From contig NZ_CP125782.1 in assembly GCF_030053895.1 (NCBI RefSeq), positions 1 to 51,539 of the forward strand: a stretch of 51,539 nt of DNA, given 5' to 3'. The DNA is from Trabulsiella odontotermitis. Lineage in GTDB: Bacteria > Pseudomonadota > Gammaproteobacteria > Enterobacterales > Enterobacteriaceae. Positions within the stretch are counted from its first letter, which is position 1. The number at the start of each line of letters is the position of its first letter. Below are positions 8,045-17,280 of the stretch, in pieces. A model generated the notes under the pieces. The model made no database searches, was not told the origin of the DNA, and saw only the letters and a list, made by a program, of their open reading frames with translations. The position numbers were made by a program, and so were the translations under genes.

Positions 8045-8359
8045 CTATAAGCGAACTTTCCCGTATTTACTTATGATCTGGCTTATCATCGACTGGTTAC
8101 TTCCACCTTCGCCATTATCCGGGCATTCATTAAGAAAAGCCTTCCTGGCATCCTTCGTGTGGTTGGGTAAAAAGCCGTGCTTGTTCTTTTTAACGATATT
8201 GAAGAAAGCAGCTTCAGCACTGTTACACTCGCTTCCGCCGCTATCGCCGGTGAGCTTGCCCGCCATGCACATAATAACTTTGCAGGGATCTTCAGCATGG
8301 CTGGCAGGAATATAAAGCAGACTACCAGCTGCTATCAGAGGTATTAAGAGTTTCTTCAT
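8045..8359 (-). CDS. kikA: KikA (TrbM/KikA/MpfK family periplasmic protein)
   Basis: 104 residues with a signal peptide (MKKLLIPLIAAGSLLYIPAS, cut after SHA) and a small cysteine-containing mature domain (EDPCKVIMCMAGKLTGDSGG ... CNSAEAAFF ... NECPDN). KikA of IncN plasmids is named for killing Klebsiella on plasmid entry. The wider TrbM family is found beside mating-pair-formation genes. It belongs to the minus-strand operon starting with korB and is expected to be controlled by KorA/KorB. Confidence 0.85.
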   Translation of the reverse strand: MKKLLIPLIAAGSLLYIPASHAEDPCKVIMCMAGKLTGDSGGSECNSAEAAFFNIVKKNKHGFLPNHTKDARKAFLNECPDNGEGGSNQSMISQIISKYGKVRL

Positions 8360-8459
8360 TGTTTTGTCCTTAACAGTTTGTTCAGATATACACTCGCCAG
8401 AATGTTGATAACGGTAAGCAATATTAATAATAACGCTGCGTTATAAATAGATTTGTAAC

Positions 8460-8702
8460 CTATATCGCCTGCAATATATTCGACAACAAAAAAACGAAAA
8501 TCGTTAAAATTGTGTAAAACTTGATTAACTTTCCTGTAATTTTCTTAACAATATAAGCAACTGAATAAGAGCCGGATTTGATGATGCTGGCGAGTAACCT
8601 GATCGCATGGACACGAAATTTTCTAAAAATGGGCGGAATGGAAGATGCCTTTTTCTTCCTTCTGCTTTTTTGCCTTTCCGCAAAATCAATAAGTTCGCCC
8701 AT
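8460..8702 (-). CDS. Small basic membrane protein of the korB-kikA operon
   Basis: 80 residues starting MGELIDFAERQKSRRKKKAS with a good GGAGGG ribosome-binding site. The N-terminal third is strongly basic, the middle is hydrophobic, and the C terminus is a likely membrane helix (FYTILTIFVFLLSNILQAI). It begins 15 nt after korB ends, so it is co-transcribed. I do not recognise a family. Position suggests an accessory to entry or transfer. Confidence 0.65.
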   Translation of the reverse strand: MGELIDFAERQKSRRKKKASSIPPIFRKFRVHAIRLLASIIKSGSYSVAYIVKKITGKLIKFYTILTIFVFLLSNILQAI

Positions 8703-8717
8703 TTTTATACCCTCCGG

Positions 8718-9027
8718 TTATATCTTCAGATCATCAAGTGATAAACCACTATCAAGCAGCTCTTTGAGCCATGTGGGTCGGCGGCCAGTCCCGGACCAGG
8801 TATTTTCTGCGTTCCTGGGGTCGCGGTATTTTGCTGGTCTATGTTCTCTGGGGTTGGCTACGCCCTGCATCTTCATGGCTTCCAGGCTAATGCCAGCGTC
8901 CAATTTTGCAGTTAGCCAGGCCGGGCGCTTCCCTATACCAGTCCACGTATTAAAAGGGTTATCCGGGTCACGATACACGGGTTCGCGCTTTTTTTGGTCG
9001 TTTTTCTGATTTCAGGGGAACCAGCAT
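8718..9027 (-). pseudogene. korB: KorB, two-repeat H-NS-like DNA-binding repressor, frameshifted near the start
   Basis: The frame from 8978 to 8718 encodes two copies of an H-NS C-terminal-type motif: NPFNTWTGIGKRPAWL and NAENTWSGTGRRPTWL. That is the architecture of IncN KorB, a repressor of tra/kik promoters together with KorA. The strong Shine-Dalgarno AAGGAAGGAAGG and ATG 9027 open a different frame (MLVPLKSEKRPKK). The two frames join if the run of seven A on the coding strand (8989-8995) had six, giving a 102-residue protein. As written, translation would have to start at GTG 8978, which lacks a ribosome-binding site. A homopolymer sequencing error is the simplest explanation. Confidence 0.8.
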
Positions 9028-9065
9028 CACCTTCCTTCCTTCAGCGGTTTTCTTTTCGTTTCTTC

Positions 9066-9117
9066 TTGACACGATCTCATTAGCCCTTATCATAAACAAA
9101 AGTCGTCGAAATTACAA
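9066..9117 (+). promoter_or_regulatory. tra operon promoter with repeated Kor-type operator
   Basis: TTGACA (9066-9071), 16 bp, TATCAT (9088-9093) precedes traL. Directly downstream, AAACAAAAGTCGTCGAAATT (9094-9113) is repeated with two changes at 15473-15496 upstream of traN. This is a likely operator for the KorA/KorB repressors. Confidence 0.65.
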
Positions 9118-9135
9118 TTACGCGGTGAAACATAA

Positions 9136-9870
9136 ATGAGTAAACATCCAAAACTCCTGGTTCTCGCTCTGGCCTGCCTTGCTTGTGCTGGCCGTGCCAG
9201 TGCTGCGCCTGCCTCCGATGAAGTTGCCAGGCTTGCGCAGAGATGTGCGCCTGATGTTTCACCCTTAACGATGGCGTACATCGTCGGCCATGAGTCCTCA
9301 AATGGGCCGTACAGGATCAATATTAACGGTAGTATTCAGTTAAAACAGCAACCGCGTACTGAAGCTGAGGCCGTCAGCGTTGCGAAAGTTCTGCTGAAGG
9401 ATAATAAAAGTTTTGATATGGGCCTTGCACAAATTAACTCAAATAATTTAGTGGGCCTGGGTCTTTCGGTTGACGATATTTTCAAACCCTGCATCAACCT
9501 GCGGGCGAGCCAGACCATCCTTAAAGCCTGTTATGATAGCGCCCTGAAATCCTACCCAGCCGGGCAGGTTGCGCTGAGACACGCGCTTTCCTGCTACAAC
9601 ACCGGCTCACTCACAAACGGGATTTCTAACGGGTATGTCACGAAAGTTATCAACGTGGCGCGTCAATCAACTGATTTGAAAATCCCTACGCTGCTACCTG
9701 ACGGCCAGACCAGTGAGGACAGCACCGCGACTGAGCCTCAGCAGGCAAAAAGTACGGCGCCGCAGTATGACGGTGAACAAGATGTTTTTGGTTCGGGTGA
9801 TGGCGATGCCTTCAGCCGAAATAATACGGATGCCTTTTTAACCAGACAGGAAACAGCGAAGGGGGAATGA
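9136..9870 (+). CDS. traL: TraL, VirB1-like lytic transglycosylase
   Basis: 244 residues. The signal peptide (MSKHPKLLVLALACLACAGR ... cut near ASA) sends it to the periplasm. The SLT-type catalytic domain has the glutamate in YIVGHESSNGPY, followed by MGLAQINSNN and the ALSCYNTGS box typical of VirB1. It locally opens peptidoglycan for assembly of the secretion channel. The C-terminal ~60 residues are low-complexity. It is the first gene of the plus-strand tra operon, and its stop overlaps the next start (ATGA). Confidence 0.93.
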   Translation: MSKHPKLLVLALACLACAGRASAAPASDEVARLAQRCAPDVSPLTMAYIVGHESSNGPYRININGSIQLKQQPRTEAEAVSVAKVLLKDNKSFDMGLAQINSNNLVGLGLSVDDIFKPCINLRASQTILKACYDSALKSYPAGQVALRHALSCYNTGSLTNGISNGYVTKVINVARQSTDLKIPTLLPDGQTSEDSTATEPQQAKSTAPQYDGEQDVFGSGDGDAFSRNNTDAFLTRQETAKGE

Positions 9871-10160
9871 GGTTATGGATGGAACGTTTGTACCTTGTAT
9901 TGCAATCACAGATCCTGGAGCTATTTGAAGCAGGAAAAGTGAAGGAGGTAACGATAGAACGGGTTTCATTAAAGAAGTGGTATCCCGTTTTTCAGATAGA
10001 CGATGAACAGCTGGGCCAGATCGCATGTTCCATTAGGGTTAACAAAGAGCATGAGCTACGAACCTGGGCTGATTTAAGGCTACTGGCAGAGTTTTTGAAA
10101 GATAAGTGTGGCGTTGAAGAATGCCGGTTAAATCTGCAATCAACAGAAGATAGTGAGTAA
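9867..10160 (+). CDS. korA: KorA, small regulator within the tra operon
   Basis: 97 residues (MRLWMERLYLVLQSQILELF); ATG 9879 (MERLYL) is an alternative start. It overlaps traL by ATGA and precedes traM by 9 nt, the place of korA in pKM101. With KorB it represses the tra and kik promoters. The sequence shows no textbook helix-turn-helix that I can point to, so the name rests mainly on position and overall resemblance. Confidence 0.7.
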   Translation: MRLWMERLYLVLQSQILELFEAGKVKEVTIERVSLKKWYPVFQIDDEQLGQIACSIRVNKEHELRTWADLRLLAEFLKDKCGVEECRLNLQSTEDSE

Positions 10161-10169
10161 GGAGAAAGT

Positions 10170-10463
10170 ATGACCACGTTGTTTAAGAAGTATGGCCCTG
10201 CGGTAGTTATGGGCGTTTTGTCCATTGCCCTGCCGCAAATTGCGCTGGCCGCTGGCACCGATACTGGTGAATCAACCGCTACATCAATCCAGACGTGGTT
10301 GAGCACATGGATTCCAATTGGTTGTGCTATTGCGATCATGGTTAGTTGCTTTATGTGGATGCTTCACGTAATCCCAGCCAGCTTTATTCCTCGTATCGTA
10401 ATCTCGCTGATTGGTATTGGTTCTGCATCATTTCTGGTTTCCCTGACGGGCGTAGGAAGCTGA
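10170..10463 (+). CDS. traM: TraM, VirB2-like major pilin
   Basis: 97 residues. A long signal peptide is cleaved after ...PQIALA to release the mature pilin AGTDTGESTATSIQTWLSTW. This has two hydrophobic helices (IPIGCAIAIMVSCFMWML and IVISLIGIGSASFLVSL) with a short cytoplasmic loop, as in VirB2. It is the pilus subunit and a receptor component for IncN-specific phages. Good GGAGAAAG ribosome-binding site. Intact. Confidence 0.92.
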   Translation: MTTLFKKYGPAVVMGVLSIALPQIALAAGTDTGESTATSIQTWLSTWIPIGCAIAIMVSCFMWMLHVIPASFIPRIVISLIGIGSASFLVSLTGVGS

Positions 10464-10512
10464 ACAACGCGAAAAGGGGGGACTTTTGTCCCCCAAAGTG
10501 AGGACTACAAAG

Positions 10513-10830
10513 ATGTTCGTTGACGGGAAAAGACCGCTTTTCAAAGGTGCGACTCGCTTACCTCGCGCGCTGGGTGTACCACGTAATGTAGCTATGATGA
10601 TATTCATGATTTCTGCCTCGCTTTTTATGATTATTCATATGTGGGCGATTCTGGTGTTCGTCTTTTTGTGGATTCCTTCAGCTGCATTAACAAAATATGA
10701 CGACCGCATGTTTCGAATTATGGGCCTGTGGTTGAAAACCAAATTCAGTAATTGGTTTGATTCTCCGTTTAAGCAGTGGGGAGGATCGTCTTATTCCTCT
10801 GTTGACTACAAACGTAAGGGTTTAAAATAA
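10513..10830 (+). CDS. traA: TraA, VirB3-like inner-membrane channel protein
   Basis: 105 residues from ATG 10513 (MFVDGKRPLFKGATRLPRAL) with a nearby GAGGA ribosome-binding site; an upstream TTG frame adds nine unlikely residues. It shows the VirB3 pattern: a short N-terminal segment with PLFKGATRP-like start, then two adjacent membrane helices (VAMMIFMISASLFMIIHMWA, ILVFVFLWIPSAAL). It works with the VirB4 ATPase TraB in pilus biogenesis. Its stop overlaps the traB start (TAATG). Confidence 0.9.
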   Translation: MFVDGKRPLFKGATRLPRALGVPRNVAMMIFMISASLFMIIHMWAILVFVFLWIPSAALTKYDDRMFRIMGLWLKTKFSNWFDSPFKQWGGSSYSSVDYKRKGLK

Positions 10831-13440
10831 TGAGAGCTGCCACCGCTACGAAGCCAAAAAAAATTGATGCCTACCGTAAGGAGCCATCAGTAAATAAAAA
10901 GTATTTGCCCTATTCTTATCACCTCAATGATTACGTGATTTCGATGGAAAACGGCGATCTGATGGCTTTTTTCAAGCTGGATGGCCGCACACATGACTGC
11001 GCATCAGATCGGGAACTGGTCACCTGGCATAAAGACCTTAATACGCTGGTCAAGAGCTTCGGAACAGACCATGTAGAGCTGTGGACGCATGAATATCACC
11101 ATGAGGCTAAAGAGTACCCGGATGGTGAGTATGACCATTTTTTCCCTGCTTATGTTGATCAATATAACCGTAAGCTGCACGGTGATTCCAAGCAGCTGAT
11201 TAATGACCTTTATCTGACCGTTATTTACAAACAGGTAGGGGATAAAACACAGAAGTTTCTGGCGAAATTTGAAAAGCCGACTCGTGACGAAATTCAGCAA
11301 ATGCAGAATGAGGCGCTTGAAGGTCTGGAAGATATTTCTGAACAAATCCTGGAAGCAATGAAGCCGTATGGCATTCAGCAGTTGGGTATCTATTATCGTG
11401 ACAAACGCGGTGTTGAAATTCCTGCGCCTGATAAAAAAAAAGAACGTGAAGAACTTGCTGAAGTCGATGAATCAGACATTTTTGACGAAGCCATTGTTGT
11501 TATCGAACGCAACGAGCCTGAACCTTCGCAGGCTCACGCTTATTCAAAAGCGCTGGAGTTCCTTTATTTCCTCGCAAATATGGAATGGGCCATCGTGCCT
11601 GTTTGCCGTGATCGTATCCGTGAGTACATCATGGACAACCGCCCTGTTAGCTCCCTGTGGGGGGATGTTGTCCAGATCAGAACGGTAGATCACAACTTCT
11701 ATACCACCGGCATTGAATTTCGTGAATACGAAGAAGATACAGAGCCAGGCCAGCTTAACATGCTTAAAGAAGCCGATTTTGAATACCTTCTGACGCAGAG
11801 TTTTTCTTGCCTCTCTGAATCTTCAGCTAAAACGTTTCTGACGCATCAGGAAAAATCTTTGCAGGAAACGCGCGACCGTGCGCAAAGCCAGCTGGCACAG
11901 CTTGGTACTGCGCTCGATATGCTGACGTCCAGAGAGTTCGTGATGGGCTACCATCATGGAACCGTGCATGTCTGGGATAATGACCAAAACGCGGTACAGC
12001 GCAAAGCGCGTCGTGTGAAGGTTATGCTAACCGGCTGTGGCGTGGTTGGCGGGACTATCAGCCTGGCCTCTGAGGCTGCATATTATGCGAGACTGCCTGG
12101 CAACCAGAAATGGGCGCCGCGCCCGGTTCCGATAAACTCATGGAACTTCCTGCACTTCAGCCCGTTCCACAATTTTATGCGTGGCAAGCCTGACAATAAC
12201 CCGTGGGGGCCAGCGCTGACCATGTTCCGCACGATCAGCGGTACGCCACTCTATTTTAATTTCCATGTGACCCCGCTTGAAGAACTTTCCTACGGTAAAC
12301 GCCCGCTGGGCCATGCGTTAATAACGGGTATGTCGGGGGAAGGTAAAACCACGCTGCTTAACTTCCTGCTGGCGCAGTCAATGAAGTACAACCCGCGGCT
12401 TTTTGTTTATGACCGTGACCGCGGTATGGAGCCGTTCATTCATTCGAAGCGTTGGTGGCTACTATAAAGTTCTGCAACAGGGTATGCCGTCCGGGTTTGC
12501 CCCGCTTCAGATTGAACCGACCAAACGCAATATTGCCCTCATTAAAAACCTGTTCCGCATTTGTGTGGAAACCACCAATAACGGGCCTATCAGCGCAACG
12601 ATGGCTACCGAACTGGCTGAAGGCGTTGATGCGGTTATGGGGGAAGGCTCACTTATTCCACGCGAGGCGCGCACCGTTACTATCCTGGACGGGTACGTGA
12701 ATGAAGTTGTGGAAAATGGCGTATCACTGAAAGGGCTGCTGCGCGAATGGACGCGCGAAGGCCAGTATGGCTGGCTGTTTGACAATGATAAAGACAGCCT
12801 GGATCTCAGCGCGAATGATATTTTTGGCTTCGATTTATCCGAGTTTATCGCAGCCAAAGAGGAAGTATCCAGCCCGGCCCGTACTCCGCTCATGATGTAC
12901 CTTCTGTACCGGGTACGTGACTCCATCGACGGCAAACGCCGCGTCATTCAGTGCTTTGACGAGTTCCACGCCTACCTTGACGATCCGGTTATCGAGCGTG
13001 AAGTTAAGCGTGGTATCAAAACTGACCGTAAGAAAGACGCTATCTATGTGTTTGCCACGCAGGAGCCGAACGATGCGCTGTCCAGCCGTATTGGCCGCAC
13101 GATCATGTCGCAGACCGTCACAAAAATCTGCCTGCGCGATCCGGAAGCTATCCGAGAGGATTATGCCTTCCTTACTGATGCTGAATACGACGCGCTGATG
13201 TCGATTACCGAACACTCCAGACAGTTCCTGGTTAAACAAGGGCAACAGTCTGCGATTGCTTCTTTCAATCTCTACCCTCGCAACAGCGACGATATTGATG
13301 CAGATATTAAGACAATGGACAACGTTCTTAGCGTGTTGTCCGGTGAACCACAAAACGCCGAAATTGCGCATGAGCTGGTTGAACGGCTCGGTAATGACCC
13401 TGAAGTATGGCTCAAAGAATACTGGCGCCTGACGGCTTAA
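10830..13440 (+). pseudogene. traB: TraB, VirB4-like ATPase, split by a 4-bp duplication
   Basis: The VirB4 ATPase powers pilus assembly and substrate transfer (about 868 residues when repaired). Frame one runs from ATG 10830 (start MRAATATKPKKIDAYRKEPS) through the Walker A motif (ITGMSGEGKTTLLNFLLAQS). It breaks at 12436-12446, where ATTC is written twice (TTCATTCATTCG), and stops at 12467. Removing one ATTC gives MEPFIRSVGGYYKVLQQGMP and restores the downstream frame to the stop at 13440, including Walker B (VIQCFDEFHAYL) and the FATQEPNDAL segment. Without repair the protein lacks Walker B and could not hydrolyse ATP, so conjugation would fail. Confidence 0.9.
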
Positions 13441-13457
13441 CAACGAGGCAAAACACC

Positions 13458-14176
13458 ATGAAAAAAACACTGACGGCAGTATTGCTGACCACCGGCCTGA
13501 TGATTCTGGGAGGCGCGCAAAGCGCTTCCGCAGGCATCATCGTGACCAACCCTACTGAGCTGGCTAAACAGGTCGAGCAGCTTCAGCAAATGGCGCAGCA
13601 GCTGGAGCAGCTTAAAAGCCAGCTGCAAACGCAGAAAAATATGTATGAGTCGATGGCAAAGACAACCAACCTGGGCGATCTGCTGGGGACGTCTACCAGC
13701 ACGCTGGCAAATAATTTGCCGGACAACTGGAAGGAGATCTACAGCGACGCCATGAACTCCAGTTCTTCCGTCACGCCTTCAGTTAACAGCATGATGGGCC
13801 AGTTTAATGCGGAAGTTGACGACATGACGCCCAGCGAAGCAATTACCTACATGAACAAAAAGCTGGCTGAAAAAGGCGCTTATGACCGCGTTATGGCAGA
13901 AAAAGCCTACAACAACCAGATGCAGGAACTAACCGATATGCAGGAGCTGACGGAGCAGATTAAAACGACTCCAGACCTGAAATCGATTGCTGACTTACAG
14001 GCCCGTATATCCAGACGTCACAGGGTGCTATTCAGGGTGAGCAGGCGAAGCTGAATCTGATGAACATGTTGCAGCAGTCACAGGACAAGCTATTACGTGC
14101 GCAGAAAGAACGTGCCACCCACAATTTTGTTTTTGGAACCGGCGGGGACGTTACCGCGTCACCTTCAATTAACTGA
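13458..14176 (+). pseudogene. traC: TraC, VirB5-like minor pilin, frameshifted near the C terminus
   Basis: The secreted VirB5-type protein sits at the pilus tip and helps adhesion (about 238 residues when repaired). The signal peptide (MKKTLTAVLLTTGLMILGGA ... SASA) is followed by a glutamine-rich coiled coil (LAKQVEQLQQMAQQLEQLKS). At about 14006-14010 the sequence reads CGTATATCC where CGTATCC keeps the frame (+2, AT duplicated). The written frame ends at 14054. The other frame continues TSQGAIQGEQAKLNLMNMLQ to the stop at 14176. A product without the last ~55 residues may still be exported, but the helical bundle would be incomplete. Confidence 0.87.
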
Positions 14177-14183
14177 GGTAATT

Positions 14184-14411
14184 ATGAAAAAACTACTGCT
14201 TGTTATCCCTTTCCTCCTGGTGGCCTGCGATGCCTCGCATGACGTGGAGTGGTACAAAAAACATGAGAAAGAGCGCAAGGCAACAATTCAGGAATGCAAG
14301 AAAGACGCGGATGAACTTCAGAAACCTGATTGCAAAAACGCGCGCGAAGCCGATCGTCAGCTGTTTGTGTTCGGCAAAAAAGACGGCGAAATCAATTCAC
14401 CGAAAATTTAG
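14184..14411 (+). CDS. eex: Eex, entry-exclusion lipoprotein
   Basis: 75 residues, ATG 14184, 7 nt after traC. The lipoprotein signal has a lipobox LLVAC (MKKLLLVIPFLLVAC). The mature part is short, charged and has two further cysteines (IQECKKDADELQKPDCKNAR). Position between VirB5- and VirB6-like genes matches eex of IncN plasmids. It blocks entry of a second related plasmid into the same cell. It acts in the recipient envelope. Intact. Confidence 0.88.
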   Translation: MKKLLLVIPFLLVACDASHDVEWYKKHEKERKATIQECKKDADELQKPDCKNAREADRQLFVFGKKDGEINSPKI

Positions 14412-14426
14412 GAGTAAGGAGGCAAT

Positions 14427-15467
14427 ATGGCATTCACCCTAGTCGCAGACATTTTCGCAAAAGTAGACGGGGCGATTACGTCAATGGTGAGCGCCAATGT
14501 TGCCACCATTATCTCTGATGTAACGCCTCTGATTGCCACCTGTCTGACAATCAAGCTGATGGTTCAGGGGATGTACTCAGCGTTTAATCCGGGGGCGGGC
14601 GACAGCCTGAGTTCGCTGATTAAAGAGTATCTTTCCATAGCCCTTATCCTGAGCTTTGCAACGGCGGGCGGCTGGTATCAACAGGAACTGGTCAACGTGG
14701 CGCTTCACCTGCCGGATGATTTTGCCGGGATACTGTCTGCCCCTAATAAAGTCGGTGCAAGTGGCGTACCGGCGATTATTGATAGCGGTATTGAAAAAGG
14801 TATCAAGATCGTCAACACCGCATGGGAAGCCGCAGACGTGTTTTCATCGAGCGGCCTGGCCGCGTATGCCATTGGCGGCATTATGATGATTGCTACCGTT
14901 GTGCTGGGCGGCCTCGGTGCGGGCTTTGTGATCATGGCTAAGATCCTTCTGGCCGTTACGCTTTGTTTTGGCCCGATTGCAATCTTCTGCCTGCTGTGGG
15001 GAGCGACAAAAAACATCTTTGCTCGCTGGCTGGCGTCGGTCATTAACTATGGCCTTGTCGTCGTCATTCTTGCGCTCGTGTTTGGTTTCATCATGCAGAT
15101 GTTCGACAACCTCCTGTCCTCGATGAACTCTGATGCCGCTTACTCATCAATCACTGGTTCTATCTCCGCCTTATTACTGACGGTCATTTCCGTTTTCGTT
15201 CTGTTCCAGATTCCGCAAATTGCCGCCAGCTGGGGTAGCGGTATCAGCGCCGGAGTTGCTGACGCCGCACGCTCTACGGGTTCTTCCATGCAGGCGCTTG
15301 GCAATATGGGCAGCCACGGCATGTTTGGCGGTAATGCGTTCAGAGGCGGTAACAGTGGCGGCGGCCAGCAATCGGCAGGTGGAGGAAGTGGCAGCAACAG
15401 CGGAGGAAGCAGTGGTTCTAATTTAAGTGGTAAGGCAAGGGGCAGTCGCGGGAAGAAGGCTGCATAA
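14427..15467 (+). CDS. traD: TraD, VirB6-like polytopic inner-membrane protein
   Basis: 346 residues with at least five membrane helices (e.g. AYAIGGIMMIATVVLGGLGA, VINYGLVVVILALVFGFIMQ) and a TrbL/VirB6 core. The C-terminal ~60 residues are glycine/serine-rich (GGNSGGGQQSAGGGSGSNSG) and end in a basic tail (GKARGSRGKKAA). It forms the inner-membrane part of the channel that contacts the DNA substrate. The name follows IncN usage and is unrelated to TraD of F. Intact. Confidence 0.9.
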   Translation: MAFTLVADIFAKVDGAITSMVSANVATIISDVTPLIATCLTIKLMVQGMYSAFNPGAGDSLSSLIKEYLSIALILSFATAGGWYQQELVNVALHLPDDFAGILSAPNKVGASGVPAIIDSGIEKGIKIVNTAWEAADVFSSSGLAAYAIGGIMMIATVVLGGLGAGFVIMAKILLAVTLCFGPIAIFCLLWGATKNIFARWLASVINYGLVVVILALVFGFIMQMFDNLLSSMNSDAAYSSITGSISALLLTVISVFVLFQIPQIAASWGSGISAGVADAARSTGSSMQALGNMGSHGMFGGNAFRGGNSGGGQQSAGGGSGSNSGGSSGSNLSGKARGSRGKKAA

Positions 15468-15472
15468 AATTA

Positions 15473-15517
15473 AAACAAAAGTCGTTGAAATTGCAAGTTT
15501 CGGCGACTTATTATAAT
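15473..15517 (+). promoter_or_regulatory. Internal tra promoter/operator region before traN
   Basis: The operator-like block at 15473-15496 repeats the one at 9094 with two changes. TATAAT at 15512-15517 provides a -10. Upstream -35 candidates (TTGAAA or TTGCAA) have poor spacing. It probably starts the traN-traG transcript under Kor control. Confidence 0.55.
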
Positions 15518-15550
15518 TAGTACGTTCAACAACCGATAATGGATGCCGTA

Positions 15551-15697
15551 ATGCGCAGCTTATTGCTTATGGGAGTTCTTCTGATTAGCGCCTGTTCCAG
15601 CGGGCATAAACCGCCACCGGAGCCGGACTGGAGCAACACCGTTCCAGTAAACAAAACAATCCCGGTTGATACGCAAGGTGGTGCAAATGAAAGCTAA
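15551..15697 (+). CDS. traN: TraN, VirB7-like lipoprotein
   Basis: 48 residues, starting [15 protein letters not shown]. The lipobox cysteine lies at residue 15 and a short proline-rich mature part follows ([20 protein letters not shown]). VirB7 lipoproteins bind VirB9 (TraO) and the VirB10 C terminus to build the outer-membrane core complex. Its stop overlaps the traE start region by 11 nt. The size and location are exactly those of the family. Confidence 0.9.
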
Positions 15698-16385
15698 TAA
15701 AAAAACAGGGCTTACACGTGAAGCCATTAAAGAGTTCAACGAAAGCCGTAAAGGGCTTGAAGTTGATCTGATGGATGAAGTGCTGAAGTCCCGGCGTACC
15801 GCCTGGATGGTTGCCACCGGTTCAGCGGTGGTAACTGTTTTTGCACTCTCTTTAGTTGGTTACGTGGTGCATAAGTACAGCCAGCCAATCCCCGCACATC
15901 TGCTAACGCTCAACGAGGCCACTCACGAAGTACAGCAGGTCAAGCTGACCCGCGACCAGACCTCTTATGGTGACGAAATTGATAAGTTCTGGCTGACACA
16001 ATATGTCATTCACCGTGAGAGCTATGACTTCTATTCAGTTCAGGTCGACTATACGGCCGTTGGCTTAATGTCCACGCCGAACGTGGCAGAGTCTTACCAG
16101 AGCAAGTTCAAGGGCCGCAACGGTCTTGATAAGGTTCTGGGCGACAGTGAAACGACCCGCGTGAAGATTAACTCTGTGATCCTCGATAAACCGCACGGCG
16201 TAGCAACGATACGCTTTACTACGGTTCGCCGCGTGCGCAGCAATCCCGTTGATGATCAGCCGCAGCGCTGGATTGCCATTATGGGGTATGAATATAAATC
16301 GCTGGCGATGAATGCTGAGCAGCGTTATGTCAACCCGCTGGGTTTCCGCGTGACGAGTTATCGCGTCAACCCTGAAGTTAACTGA
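15687..16385 (+). CDS. traE: TraE, VirB8-like assembly factor
   Basis: 232 residues from ATG 15687 ([20 protein letters not shown]). One membrane helix (residues ~45-65, [20 protein letters not shown]) precedes a periplasmic VirB8/NTF2-like domain: [20 protein letters not shown] ... [27 protein letters not shown]. It nucleates assembly of the channel and dimerises in the periplasm. The start overlaps traN. Intact. Confidence 0.92.
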
Positions 16386-16395
16386 GGGCTGCCCC

Positions 16396-17280
16396 ATGAA
16401 AAAACTACTTCTTTCAGCAGTCGTTTTGTCAGTCCTGGGAGGCGCGGCCACTAACGTTATGGCGCTTGAGGTTGGCCGCAATTCTCCTTATGACTATCGC
16501 ATTAAAAGCGTTGTTTATAACCCTGTTAATGTGGTCAAAATTGACGCTATCGCCGGTGTGGCTACCCACATTGTTGTCGCGCCTGACGAAACCTATATCA
16601 CTCATGCTTTTGGCGATTCTGAAAGCTGGACGTTTGCGCACAAAATGAACCATTTTTTTGTGAAGCCGAAACAGGCCATGAGTGATACCAACCTGGTGAT
16701 CGTCACCGATAAGCGCACCTATAACATCGTCCTCCATTTCATCGGTGAAGAAACGAAGAAAAATGCAGACGGTACGGTATCAAAATCCTTTATTGAAACG
16801 CCGTGGGCTGTGCGCCAGGCCGTTCTTCAGCTGACCTATGAATATCCGTTTGAGCAGCAGGAAAAAGCCAAAAGCGCGGCTGATAAAAAACGCATTACGC
16901 AGAAGCTGAAGCAGACGGCTTTTGCGGGGGCGAAGAACTATCAGTACGTAATGAGCGAACAGCCTGAAATGCGCAGCATCCAGCCGGTTCACGTCTGGGA
17001 TAACTACCGCTTTACCCGGTTTGAGTTTCCGGCCAATGCGGAGTTACCGCAGGTCTACATGATCTCGGCCAGTGGCAAAGAAACGCTGCCTAACTCTCAT
17101 GTTGTGGGTGAGAACCGCAACATCATCGAGGTGGAAACCGTCGCTAAAGAGTGGCGTATTCGTCTGGGCGATAAAGTCGTTGGCGTTCGTAATAATAATT
17201 TCGCACCGGGCGCCGGTGCGGTAGCAACCGGTACGGCTTCCCCGGATGTGCGCAGGGTTCAAATTGGGGAGGATAACTGA
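16396..17280 (+). CDS. traO: TraO, VirB9-like outer-membrane core protein
   Basis: 294 residues with a signal peptide (MKKLLLSAVVLSVLGGAATN ... VMA). The N-terminal domain includes the DSESWTFAHKMNHFFVKPKQ region. The C-terminal beta domain (NYQYVMSEQPEMRSIQPVHV WDNYRFTRFEFP) binds TraN. With TraN and TraF it forms the fourteen-fold core complex. The length equals that of the pKM101 protein. Its stop overlaps the traF start (TGATG). Intact. Confidence 0.93.
   Translation: MKKLLLSAVVLSVLGGAATNVMALEVGRNSPYDYRIKSVVYNPVNVVKIDAIAGVATHIVVAPDETYITHAFGDSESWTFAHKMNHFFVKPKQAMSDTNLVIVTDKRTYNIVLHFIGEETKKNADGTVSKSFIETPWAVRQAVLQLTYEYPFEQQEKAKSAADKKRITQKLKQTAFAGAKNYQYVMSEQPEMRSIQPVHVWDNYRFTRFEFPANAELPQVYMISASGKETLPNSHVVGENRNIIEVETVAKEWRIRLGDKVVGVRNNNFAPGAGAVATGTASPDVRRVQIGEDN

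Noticed and set aside
12403..12467. Programmed ribosomal frameshift in traB
   Set aside because: There is no slippery heptamer at the break; a plain ATTC duplication explains it, and homologues are single-frame.
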